A DNA stretch of 7,933 nt, from positions 1-7,933 of the forward strand of contig CAADSM010000080.1 of NCBI GenBank assembly GCA_900751785.1, read 5' to 3'. Below, piece after piece: positions 1-6,005 of the stretch. The DNA comes from Lachnospiraceae bacterium. GTDB lineage: Bacteria; Bacillota; Clostridia; Lachnospirales; Lachnospiraceae. Both the position numbers and the translations under genes were made by a program. The notes under the pieces are model-generated. The model was not told the DNA's origin. It ran no database searches and saw only the letters and a list, made by a program, of their open reading frames with translations. How positions within the stretch are numbered: the first letter of the stretch is position 1; every line of letters begins with the position of its first letter.

Positions 1-390
1 AAGATATCCGATCTGGTAGAAAGCATCACGGGAGAAAAGTCCCGCCTGATCCGTTTCCCCGGCGGGTCCAGCAATACGGTCAGCGCAAAGCATACGCCGG
101 GTATTATGACGGAGCTGACAAGGGAAGTGCTGGAGAAGGGATACCAGTATTTTGATTGGAACTGCGACTCCACGGATGCCGAGGGGAATAACGTGCCGGT
201 GGAAAAGATCGTAAATAACGCTGTTTCATCAGATTCTATGCACATTAATATATTGATGCACGATACAGATGCCAAGAATACGACTGTGGAGGCACTGCCG
301 AAGATCATAGATTTTTATCGGGAAAAAGGATACAGCTTTAAAGCGCTGACGACAGAATCCTTTGCACCTCATCACCATATCAATAACTGA
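1..390 (+). CDS. Polysaccharide deacetylase (NodB domain), 3' part only
   Basis: The reading frame is open from the first base to the TGA at 388-390, giving 129 residues, so the gene starts left of the window. The visible part is the C-terminal half of a NodB-homology (carbohydrate esterase 4) domain. RFPGGSSN (residues 18-25) stands in for the RPPxG motif and is the variant common in Firmicute peptidoglycan or GlcNAc deacetylases. FDWNCDSTDA follows as the motif 4 region, and ILMHDT matches the LLHD motif that carries the catalytic-site histidine. The family removes N-acetyl groups from cell-wall or other extracellular glycans. Signal peptide and metal-binding motifs 1 and 2 would lie outside the window. 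The end HHHINN is short and adds no further domain. The gene converges on the metal ATPase gene, with a hairpin between them. The substrate cannot be read from this fragment. Confidence 0.9.
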   Translation, partial: KISDLVESITGEKSRLIRFPGGSSNTVSAKHTPGIMTELTREVLEKGYQYFDWNCDSTDAEGNNVPVEKIVNNAVSSDSMHINILMHDTDAKNTTVEALPKIIDFYREKGYSFKALTTESFAPHHHINN

Positions 391-405
391 GAAGCAAACT
401 TACTA

Positions 406-440
406 AGATATCCCCGGCATTCCAAATGCCGGGGATATCT
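406..440. terminator. Perfect 15-bp hairpin between convergent genes
   Basis: Bases 406-420 (starting AGATATCCCC) pair perfectly with 426-440 around the 5-nt loop TCCAA. It lies 16 nt after the deacetylase stop and 16 nt after the ATPase stop on the other strand, so it is placed to stop transcription from both sides. Neither side has a long U-tract. The minus-strand side is the more T-rich (TTAGTAAGTTTG), so it fits best as the ATPase terminator, with a possible bidirectional role. Confidence 0.75.
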
Positions 441-456
441 GAATAAACAGAGAAAT

Positions 457-2343
457 CTATGTTCGTTTCCATTTCAGGAGAAGAGCAGAGTTTATGATCA
501 CTAGTACCGAACCTGCATTGTGGACGAGAGCGCCGATCACAGGATTCAAGATCCCTGTGATCGCAAGTACGATTGCGACAAAGTTTAATGTCATGGAGAA
601 GGAAAGATTGATACGGATCGTTCCCATCATTCTTTTGGAAAGGCGGAGCAGATGGGGCAGTTCCCGGAGATCATCGTTCACAAGTGCGATATCCGCTGCA
701 TCAACAGCAATATCGCTGCCGATCCCTCCCATTGCGATCCCCACGCAGGCTCGCTTGAGAGCAGGGGCGTCATTGATACCGTCCCCGATCATGCATACGG
801 GCCGGTCTTCGTTCTGATATGTATCGATCCAGCGCAGTTTATCCTCTGGCAGACAGCCTGCATGCACTTCGCTGATGCGGAGCTGACCTGCAATGTGCAT
901 TGCTGCGTTTTCATGATCGCCTGTGAGCAGTACCGGATCGACTCCGGACTCTTTGACCTCATTGATCGTGAGGAATGCGTCCGGGCGTATCGTGTCGGAG
1001 AGTGCGATCAGGCCTGCTGCAGTTCTGTCGGCAGAGAGATAGATGACCGTGCATCCTTCGTTCACATAAGTCTTTGAACGTTCCCTGATCTCGGCAGGAA
1101 GAGCAATTCCTTTATCAGCGAAGAGTTCCGGATTGCCGGCAAGGATTTCCCGCCCTTTTACAACGGCCGTTACGCCCCGTCCGGGTATCATGTGAAACTC
1201 ATCTGGTGAGAACACAGCAGAAGAGGAAGAAGAGCTCTCGGCACAGGACTGCCTGAAGCAGTGTACGATGGCTTTGCCCAGCGGATGCTCAGAATGCATT
1301 TCTGAAGATGCTGCGAGAGAAAAGAGCTCCTGATCTGTGAGCTCAGGCAGAAAGCTTTCTACAGCTGTTACCCGGGGTGTGCCGTATGTCAGTGTTCCTG
1401 TTTTGTCGAAGGTGATGTTTTTTACTGTGGCGAGACGCTCGAGGGCATCCCCTTCACGGACGAGGAAGCCATGCTTCGTCGCATTGCCGATCGCTGCCAT
1501 GATCGCTGTCGGTGTGGCGAGCACCAGAGCACACGGGCAGAAGACAACAAGGATCGTAACGGCCCGTATGATCTCGCTTGAGATCAGCCAAGTGAGCGAA
1601 GCAGCTGTCAGAGCGATCACGACGATCCATGTAGCCCACCGGTCTGCGATTCCCACAATCTTTGCCTTGCCGGCATCTGCGGATTGAACGAGGCGTATCA
1701 TGCGCTGGATAGAACTGTCTTCTCCTACCTTGGAAGCGCACATCTCAAATACACCGAACTGGTTGACCGTACCGCTGGAGACTTCATCGCCGGGACCTTT
1801 GTCAACGGGGAGAGATTCTCCGGTCATGACAGCCTGGTTGACGGAAGTCTCGCCCGTGAGGATCACGCCGTCAACAGGGATCGATTCACCCGGCAGGACA
1901 CGAAGAAGATCGCCGACCTGCACTTCTTCTGCGGGGATGACTTCCTCAGACGGACCTGTGATACGTCTGGCGGTGCGGGGCGTCAGATGCACCAGCCTCT
2001 CGATCCCGGCGCGTGCCTTTGCAACAGTGAGATCTTCCAGGAGAGAGCCGAGCTGCATAATGAAGGCGACTTCTCCTGCGGCGAAGTCTTCTCTGATGAT
2101 AACAGATGCGATCAGGGCGATCGAGACAAGTACGTCTGCTTTGATGTCAAATGCTGTGACAAGTCCTATGACTGCCTCCAGGATGATCGGTATTCCGCAC
2201 AAGATGATGGCGACCCATGCCATATCAAAAGGAAACGGGGAAATCCCGAAGATACTTAAGAGCAGGGCGGCGCCTGATATGACAAGAAAGACAATATCCC
2301 GTTTTGTTCCTCCCCATTCCAGCAGTTCTTCTAATTTCTGCAA
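457..2343 (-). CDS. P1B-type heavy-metal translocating ATPase
   Basis: This 628-residue membrane pump moves a transition-metal ion across the cytoplasmic membrane using ATP. Visible elements in order are N-terminal hydrophobic segments (about 17-33, 43-63 and 68-84), the actuator domain with TGES (174-177), the metal-site CPC in a membrane helix (269-271), DKTGT with phosphorylated Asp313, the P1B-specific HP (353-354), GDGIND (520-525) and a final pair of helices. There is no N-terminal HMA or CxxC metal-binding domain; the protein starts almost directly with membrane helices. CPC is typical of Cu+, Zn2+/Cd2+ and related pumps. The last helix has HNAGS (608-612) and N618 instead of the MxxSS of Cu+ pumps or the Asp of classical Zn/Cd pumps, so the metal is uncertain. 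The start is TTG (minus strand, 2343-2341), with AAGGAGGT (2351-2358) 7 nt upstream. A run of six Ser lies at 370-375. The CsoR-type neighbour and operators suggest metal-induced efflux. Confidence 0.93.
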   Translation of the reverse strand: MQKLEELLEWGGTKRDIVFLVISGAALLLSIFGISPFPFDMAWVAIILCGIPIILEAVIGLVTAFDIKADVLVSIALIASVIIREDFAAGEVAFIMQLGSLLEDLTVAKARAGIERLVHLTPRTARRITGPSEEVIPAEEVQVGDLLRVLPGESIPVDGVILTGETSVNQAVMTGESLPVDKGPGDEVSSGTVNQFGVFEMCASKVGEDSSIQRMIRLVQSADAGKAKIVGIADRWATWIVVIALTAASLTWLISSEIIRAVTILVVFCPCALVLATPTAIMAAIGNATKHGFLVREGDALERLATVKNITFDKTGTLTYGTPRVTAVESFLPELTDQELFSLAASSEMHSEHPLGKAIVHCFRQSCAESSSSSSAVFSPDEFHMIPGRGVTAVVKGREILAGNPELFADKGIALPAEIRERSKTYVNEGCTVIYLSADRTAAGLIALSDTIRPDAFLTINEVKESGVDPVLLTGDHENAAMHIAGQLRISEVHAGCLPEDKLRWIDTYQNEDRPVCMIGDGINDAPALKRACVGIAMGGIGSDIAVDAADIALVNDDLRELPHLLRLSKRMMGTIRINLSFSMTLNFVAIVLAITGILNPVIGALVHNAGSVLVIINSALLLKWKRT

Positions 2344-2350
2344 TTAAAAA

Positions 2351-2358
2351 ACCTCCTT
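2351..2358 (-). promoter_or_regulatory. Ribosome binding site that sets a TTG start for the ATPase
   Basis: On the minus strand AAGGAGGT lies 7 nt before TTG at 2343-2341. No ATG in the same frame has a comparable Shine-Dalgarno nearby, and the next residues (QKLEELLEWGG) lead straight into the first hydrophobic segment. I therefore accept the TTG start. Confidence 0.8.
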
Positions 2359-2417
2359 CCGGTATATAAGCATCCGGCGGCATCTGTGGCGGCCGCAAAG
2401 AATACTTGATATAACGC

Positions 2418-2463
2418 AATATGACTATACATATACCTGTATAGGTATATGTATAGTCATATT
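2418..2463. promoter_or_regulatory. 46-bp near-perfect palindrome containing a CsoR-type operator (site 2)
   Basis: The two halves are complementary around 2440.5 over 23 base pairs, with one failed pair (G2439/T2442). The centre reads ATACC-TGTATA-GGTAT (2433-2448), the same core layout as the second site at 2466-2481. On the minus strand the palindrome overlaps the ATPase -10 box and the expected start of transcription. Repressor bound here would block initiation. In the mRNA the remaining arms could also fold into a 5' hairpin. The CsoR assignment rests on the core and the adjacent csoR-like gene. Confidence 0.75.
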
Positions 2464-2491
2464 ATATACCTATAGGGGTATGGGTTGTCAA
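2461..2491 (-). promoter_or_regulatory. Promoter of the metal ATPase gene
   Basis: On the minus strand a perfect -35 TTGACA lies at 2491-2486. A -10 can be read two ways: TATAAT at 2466-2461 with a 19-bp spacer, or TATATA at 2468-2463 with a 17-bp spacer. Transcription would start near 2454, giving an untranslated leader of about 110 nt before the TTG start. Operator site 1 fills the spacer and site 2 covers the -10 and start, which is the arrangement expected for a repressed promoter. Confidence 0.75.
2466..2481. promoter_or_regulatory. CsoR-type operator core (site 1) in the promoter spacer
   Basis: The sequence ATACC-TATAGG-GGTAT is a dyad centred at 2473.5. Its G-tract half (TAGGGGTAT) resembles known CsoR boxes, which are A/T-flanked C-tract/G-tract dyads. 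It lies between the -35 and -10 boxes of the ATPase promoter, 33 bp (about three helical turns) from the centre of site 2. Confidence 0.7.
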
Positions 2492-2542
2492 TAAGGATAT
2501 AAAAAGAAAAGTAAAGAGGATTGCGCTATGCGGCATACATGC

Positions 2543-2604
2543 ATTCAGGGGAAGAGAGCGGGCTTGTATACTTGAATACTAATCCCCGTTCTCTTCCCCT
2601 GAAT
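2543..2604 (-). terminator. Long hairpin after csoR, possible terminator without U-tract
   Basis: Bases 2543-2562 pair with 2585-2604 as a 20-bp stem with one G-T wobble, leaving a 22-nt loop. On the minus strand it begins 20 nt after the csoR stop codon. No T-run follows, so it is not a canonical intrinsic terminator. It may end or protect the csoR transcript, or act as an attenuator between csoR and the ATPase gene. Confidence 0.5.
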
Positions 2605-2624
2605 ATGGTTTGAACTGTGCTATT

Positions 2625-2900
2625 TTACTTCATATTCGCAAATCGTTCTACAGCTTTAGTGAAGCTTGCGATCGTCTGCTCGACATCTCCGTGTTCTATC
2701 CCGTCTTTGACACAGTGGTTGATATGTCCTTCCAGTACGATCTGACCGACTTTGTGAAGTGCGGATTTTGCGGCATTTATCTGCGAGAGTATATCCTCAC
2801 AGGGAATATCTTCGTCGATCATGCGGTCGATCGCCTGCACCTGCCCGATGATCTTTTTGAGCCTTCGATGCAGATTATCAGAGTCCATACATTGTCTCAT
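2625..2900 (-). CDS. csoR: CsoR/FrmR-family metal-sensing transcriptional repressor
   Basis: This 91-residue all-helical repressor belongs to the DUF156 (CsoR/RcnR/FrmR) family, which binds operator DNA without metal and releases it on metal binding. NLHRRLKKIIGQVQAIDRMI (9-28) is the typical first helix. Cys34, His59 and Cys63 reproduce the C-H-C ligand set and its spacing (25 and 4 residues; C36, H61 and C65 in M. tuberculosis CsoR). This argues for Cu(I) and against RcnR (H-C-H-H), FrmR (no third Cys) and CstR (no His). An extra Cys4 lies in the N-terminus. The start at 2900 has AAAGGAGG (2908-2915) 7 nt upstream; an internal Met5 is a weaker alternative. It has its own promoter downstream of the galT terminator and is followed by the ATPase gene, the likely target. 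Family membership is certain; the inducing metal is inferred. Confidence 0.92.
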   Translation of the reverse strand: MRQCMDSDNLHRRLKKIIGQVQAIDRMIDEDIPCEDILSQINAAKSALHKVGQIVLEGHINHCVKDGIEHGDVEQTIASFTKAVERFANMK

Positions 2901-2945
2901 TGGTCAGCCTCCTTTATCCAATATTTGCCGTATCTGCTGAATCAC

Positions 2946-2974
2946 ATTATCGGCCATCCGGTATATTTTGTCAA
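2946..2974 (-). promoter_or_regulatory. Promoter of csoR with a CsoR half-site in its spacer
   Basis: On the minus strand TTGACA (2974-2969), a 17-bp spacer and GATAAT (2951-2946) form a near-consensus sigma-A promoter about 45 nt before the csoR start. The spacer contains GGTAT on the plus strand (2960-2964), ending 4 nt from the -35. The same half-site has the same offset in the ATPase promoter. The partner half-site is degenerate, which fits weak autoregulation. Confidence 0.7.
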
Positions 2975-2982
2975 GAAAGCGC

Positions 2983-3011
2983 AAAAAAAGAACATGGCGC
3001 CGGTTCCATGT
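2983..3011 (-). terminator. Rho-independent terminator of the galKT operon
   Basis: On the minus strand ACATGG and CCATGT (3011-3006 and 2997-2992) form a 6-bp stem around an 8-nt loop. TC and a run of seven T (2989-2983) follow. It ends 9 nt before the csoR -35 box, so it insulates csoR from gal transcription. Confidence 0.65.
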
Positions 3012-3022
3012 GCAGTTACATG

Positions 3023-3054
3023 CCGGGGAAACAAGAGGGTTCCTGCTTCCCCGG
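3023..3054 (-). terminator. GC-rich hairpin upstream of the galT terminator
   Basis: CCGGGGAA (3023-3030) pairs with TTCCCCGG (3047-3054) as an 8-bp stem with a 16-nt loop, in the trailer between the galT stop and the T-run terminator. It has no U-tract of its own. It may stabilise the 3' end of the gal mRNA or help termination. Confidence 0.45.
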
Positions 3055-3102
3055 AATACGATGTGATCTGCAGCAGAAAGGCAGCACATGTTCTAAATTT
3101 TC

Positions 3103-4593
3103 TTACAGTACGCTGATGAAGCGGTGGAAGGCTTCCAGTCCTTCCGGTGTGCATTTATAGACTCCTGCGTCCTCAAGCACCTGGCAGAAGACTTTGCCGA
3201 CTTCCTGCTCCAGGATATGCCCGATGTTCTCGGCATTGATATCCGGATAGGAGGGAAGGAACTCATCTACCCAGTCAGCGTGTTTCGCGATCTGCTCATT
3301 GCTGCGGATGTCTTTTCCTTCGAGGATATACTCCTCCAGGAGTTCCATCTCGCCCTTTAAGCGGGCAGGCAGCACCGCGAGTCCCATGACCTCGATCAGG
3401 CCGATGTTTTCTTTCTTGATGTGATGGAGCTTCGCATGGGGATGATATACACCAAGCGGATGCTCGTCTGTTGTGATGTTGTTGCGCAGTGTCAGGTCGA
3501 GCTCATAGAGATCTCCGCGCTTTCTGGCGATCGGTGTGATCGTGCTGTGAGGTGTTCCGTCTGTCTCTGCAAAGATGAAAGCAGCCTCATCTGTATAACC
3601 GCGCCATTTATTCAGGATATGCTCAGCGAGGTCGATGATACGCTCTGTGTCTCTGCCCTGAAGGCGGATGACTGAGAGCGGCCATTTTACGATCCCGGCT
3701 GTCACGTCTTCATATCCGTCCACCGTAAAGTTCTCGATGATCGGAGCCTTTGCCATGGCGAAGGTGTAGTTTCCGCCCTGGAAGTGATCGTGGCTTAAGA
3801 TGGAGCCTCCCACGATCGGAAGATCGGCGTTGGAGCCGAGGAAATAGTGCGGGAACAGTTTGATAAAGTCAAACAGCTTTGCAAAAGCGCTGCGGTCGAT
3901 CTTCATCGGAACATGCTCGCCGTTAAAGACGATGCAGTGCTCGTTGTAGTATACATACGGAGAGTACTGGAATCCCCATTTGTTTCCCTGGATCTTGATG
4001 GGGATGATCCTGTGGTTCTCTCTCGCAGGATGGTTCGTCCTTCCGGCATATCCTTCGTTCTCCATGCAGAGCTGACATTTCGGATAGGATGCGGATTTTG
4101 CCTTTCCTGCCGCTGCAATGGCCTTCGGATCCTTCTCGGGCTTGGATAAGTTGATCGTGATATCCAGAGTTCCGTACTCTGTCTCGACAGTCCATTTTCT
4201 GTCTTTTTTGATCCTGTAGCGGCGGATATAGTCGCTGTCCTGGCTTAATTTATAATAATATGCGGTAGCTGCCTCAGGAGATTTCTCATATTCCTTCCAG
4301 AATGTCTCCTGGATCTGTGCCGGACGGGGCATCAGGCAGTTCATCAGCTTTGTATCAAAGAGATCGCGGTATGTAATGCTGTCTTCGATGATGCCGCGTT
4401 TGACTGCCTCGTCGAGAAGGTCTGCGAGGACATCCTCGAGGACGATATTGTCCAGGTCGCAGTCTACGTCTTCAAAATCATCTTCCTTCATCACATCGAG
4501 AAGGAGATTCGTTGTATAGATCCTTTCAGATTCCGGTGTGATCCCGGTGTTGATCCCGTACTGCACCAGTTTTTTGATCGATTCATTAAGCAT
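3103..4593 (-). CDS. galT: UDP-glucose--hexose-1-phosphate uridylyltransferase, type 2 GalT
   Basis: The enzyme exchanges galactose-1-phosphate with UDP-glucose to give UDP-galactose and glucose-1-phosphate, the second Leloir step, in the cytoplasm. The protein is 496 residues, the size of the Firmicute type 2 family rather than the ~350-residue E. coli type. HPARENHRIIPI (188-199) starts the catalytic core. GGSILSHDHFQGG (262-274) contains the H268-x-H270-x-Q272 active site, where the second His is the expected nucleophile. Cys173 and Cys176 (CQLC) could be a structural pair. The N-terminal ~100 residues are helical and charged, as in type 2 enzymes. The ATG at 4593 has GGAGGA (4601-4606) 7 nt upstream. 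It is second in the operon, 49 nt after galK, and is followed by a terminator. Confidence 0.96.
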   Translation of the reverse strand: MLNESIKKLVQYGINTGITPESERIYTTNLLLDVMKEDDFEDVDCDLDNIVLEDVLADLLDEAVKRGIIEDSITYRDLFDTKLMNCLMPRPAQIQETFWKEYEKSPEAATAYYYKLSQDSDYIRRYRIKKDRKWTVETEYGTLDITINLSKPEKDPKAIAAAGKAKSASYPKCQLCMENEGYAGRTNHPARENHRIIPIKIQGNKWGFQYSPYVYYNEHCIVFNGEHVPMKIDRSAFAKLFDFIKLFPHYFLGSNADLPIVGGSILSHDHFQGGNYTFAMAKAPIIENFTVDGYEDVTAGIVKWPLSVIRLQGRDTERIIDLAEHILNKWRGYTDEAAFIFAETDGTPHSTITPIARKRGDLYELDLTLRNNITTDEHPLGVYHPHAKLHHIKKENIGLIEVMGLAVLPARLKGEMELLEEYILEGKDIRSNEQIAKHADWVDEFLPSYPDINAENIGHILEQEVGKVFCQVLEDAGVYKCTPEGLEAFHRFISVL

Positions 4594-4642
4594 GTTTTTT
4601 TCCTCCGTTTTCTAAAATCCTGTTCTGCCGCCAGGGGGCTGT

Positions 4643-5815
4643 TTAGTCGTCCAGGCGGGAAGCGCCGTCGCCGATATCTACGGTATAGAACTCGGCCTCA
4701 TGTCCGACTTTTTCCTGGTATGCCCTGCCGATCGTCTCAATGAAGGTATCCACCGCGTCATTCTTGACGATGCTGACAGTACATCCGCCGAAACCGCCGC
4801 CTGTGATGCGGGATCCGATGACTCCCGGCGTCTTCCATGCAAGGTCCACGAGGATATCGATCTCTTCGCAGGACACCTCATAATCGTCGCGCAGAGAGAC
4901 GTGAGACTCGTTCATCAGCTCTCCGAACCGTTCGATATTGCCGTCTTTCAGTGCGGTGACGGCATCGATGGTGCGCTGATTCTCATATACAGCGTGTTTT
5001 GCTCTTTTCAGTCTTACAGGATCCTTGATCAGGCTCTTGTGGGACTCGTATTCCTCGGGCGTCATGTCGCCTAAAGACTCGATCTCAAGCCCGGACTGGA
5101 GCTCTGCCAGAGCCTCCGCGCATTCACGGCGCCTGTCATTGTAGGCAGAGTCGACGAGGCTGTGCTTTACCTTGCTGTTCGTGATGATGATCTTGGCATC
5201 CTCCAGCACGATCGGAGCATACTCATATTTTAATGTGCTCGTGTCAAGGAAGATGGCGTTGTCTTTCCTGCCCATGGCTACGGCAAACTGATCCATGATC
5301 CCGCAGTTGCATCCGTTGAAATTGTTCTCGGAGTACTGGCCGATCAGGGCGAGGTCAGTCATGGTCAGATCGGTGATCCCGTACAGGTCTGTAAGGATAA
5401 CGCCTGTGAGGACCTCGAGGGAGGCGGAAGAGGAAAGTCCGGATCCGTTCGGGATATTTCCCCAGATCGCCATGTCGAAACCGTGCTCCAGCGTATATCC
5501 CTTTTCCTTGAATGCCCATACAACTCCGAGCGGATAGTTAGCCCAGTTATACTCTTTTTTGTTTGTCAGATCATCGAGGGATGCCTCGACGACTCCGAAA
5601 GAGTCAAGGTTCATGGAATAAAAATGGAGCTTGCGGTCATCCCTGCGGCGTGCAACTCCGTAAGTGCCGAGAGTCAGCGCACACGGGAAAACATGTCCTC
5701 CGTTATAATCTGTGTGTTCCCCGATCAGATTCACGCGTCCCGGAGAAAAATAAAAGTGAGCATTGTCCGCATTCCCGTAGAGTTCTGCGAATTTGTCATA
5801 CAGCTTTTTCTTCAT
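4643..5815 (-). CDS. galK: Galactokinase
   Basis: This enzyme phosphorylates alpha-D-galactose at C1 with ATP, the first committed Leloir step. The 390-residue length is normal for a bacterial GHMP-family galactokinase. GRVNLIGEHTDYNGG (26-40) is the galactokinase signature, with E33, H34 and D36 in the sugar site. PNGSGLSSSAS (122-132) is the phosphate-binding loop. CGIMDQ (171-176) carries the expected catalytic Asp175, and ITGGGFGGC (337-345) is GHMP motif 3. The ATG at 5815 has GAGGAGGA (5825-5832) 9 nt upstream. It is first in a galK-galT operon and is divergent from the AraC-type regulator. No key residue is missing. Confidence 0.97.
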   Translation of the reverse strand: MKKKLYDKFAELYGNADNAHFYFSPGRVNLIGEHTDYNGGHVFPCALTLGTYGVARRRDDRKLHFYSMNLDSFGVVEASLDDLTNKKEYNWANYPLGVVWAFKEKGYTLEHGFDMAIWGNIPNGSGLSSSASLEVLTGVILTDLYGITDLTMTDLALIGQYSENNFNGCNCGIMDQFAVAMGRKDNAIFLDTSTLKYEYAPIVLEDAKIIITNSKVKHSLVDSAYNDRRRECAEALAELQSGLEIESLGDMTPEEYESHKSLIKDPVRLKRAKHAVYENQRTIDAVTALKDGNIERFGELMNESHVSLRDDYEVSCEEIDILVDLAWKTPGVIGSRITGGGFGGCTVSIVKNDAVDTFIETIGRAYQEKVGHEAEFYTVDIGDGASRLDD

Positions 5816-5846
5816 CTTGTTTTGTCCTCCTCAGAATAGTAATCAC

Positions 5847-5875
5847 ATTATAAAGGATATGTCCTGTTTCTAAAC
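5847..5875 (-). promoter_or_regulatory. Promoter of galKT with a weak -35
   Basis: On the minus strand a perfect TATAAT lies at 5852-5847, about 32 nt before the galK start. Only TTTAGA (a 16-bp spacer away) or worse is available as a -35. A good -10 with a poor -35 is the usual form of an activator-dependent promoter and fits control by the divergent AraC-type protein. A second TATAAT lies upstream at 5884-5879, also without a good -35. Confidence 0.55.
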
Positions 5876-5896
5876 TTCATTATAAGTGAGCAGGGG

Positions 5897-5946
5897 TGCG
5901 CGAGTCTATAAAAAATACGTGCAAACGCATGTAAAAATGTTGCGCA
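5897..5946. promoter_or_regulatory. Candidate operator region between galK and the AraC-type gene
   Basis: The imperfect dyad ACGTGC-AAAC-GCATGT (5917-5932) is centred between the two divergent promoters. TGCGC (5897-5901) and GCGCA (5942-5946) lie on either side. A-rich tracts separate them. This is where an AraC-type activator of galKT would be expected to bind, but the assignment is positional only. Confidence 0.35.
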
Positions 5947-5968
5947 TAGAGCAGTCCGGCGCTATAAT
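5940..5968 (+). promoter_or_regulatory. Promoter of the AraC-family regulator gene
   Basis: TTGCGC (5940-5945), a 17-bp spacer and TATAAT (5963-5968) precede the ATG at 6006. The -35 keeps only the TTG of the consensus. GGAGG at 5995-5999 is the ribosome binding site. Confidence 0.6.
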
Positions 5969-6005
5969 GTCCTAAGAGCTTGATCTGAAAAAACGGAGGG
6001 ACGTC

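Noticed and set aside
652..1077. Open frame on the + strand inside the ATPase gene
   Set aside because: It is antisense to a gene with all P-type ATPase motifs, has no ribosome site and no recognisable domain. The same applies to other frames opposite galT, galK, the AraC-type gene and the deacetylase.
1218..1240. Serine run in the ATPase as a sign of a frameshift or insertion
   Set aside because: It lies in the variable nucleotide-binding domain between conserved motifs and the frame is intact on both sides.
2418..2463. The long palindrome as an intrinsic terminator
   Set aside because: It overlaps a promoter -10, has no U-tract, and its centre repeats the operator core seen 33 bp away; an operator explains it better.
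5920..5933. Catabolite-repression (cre) site in the gal intergenic region
   Set aside because: TGCAAACGCATGTA keeps the central ACG but misses several fixed positions of the cre consensus.
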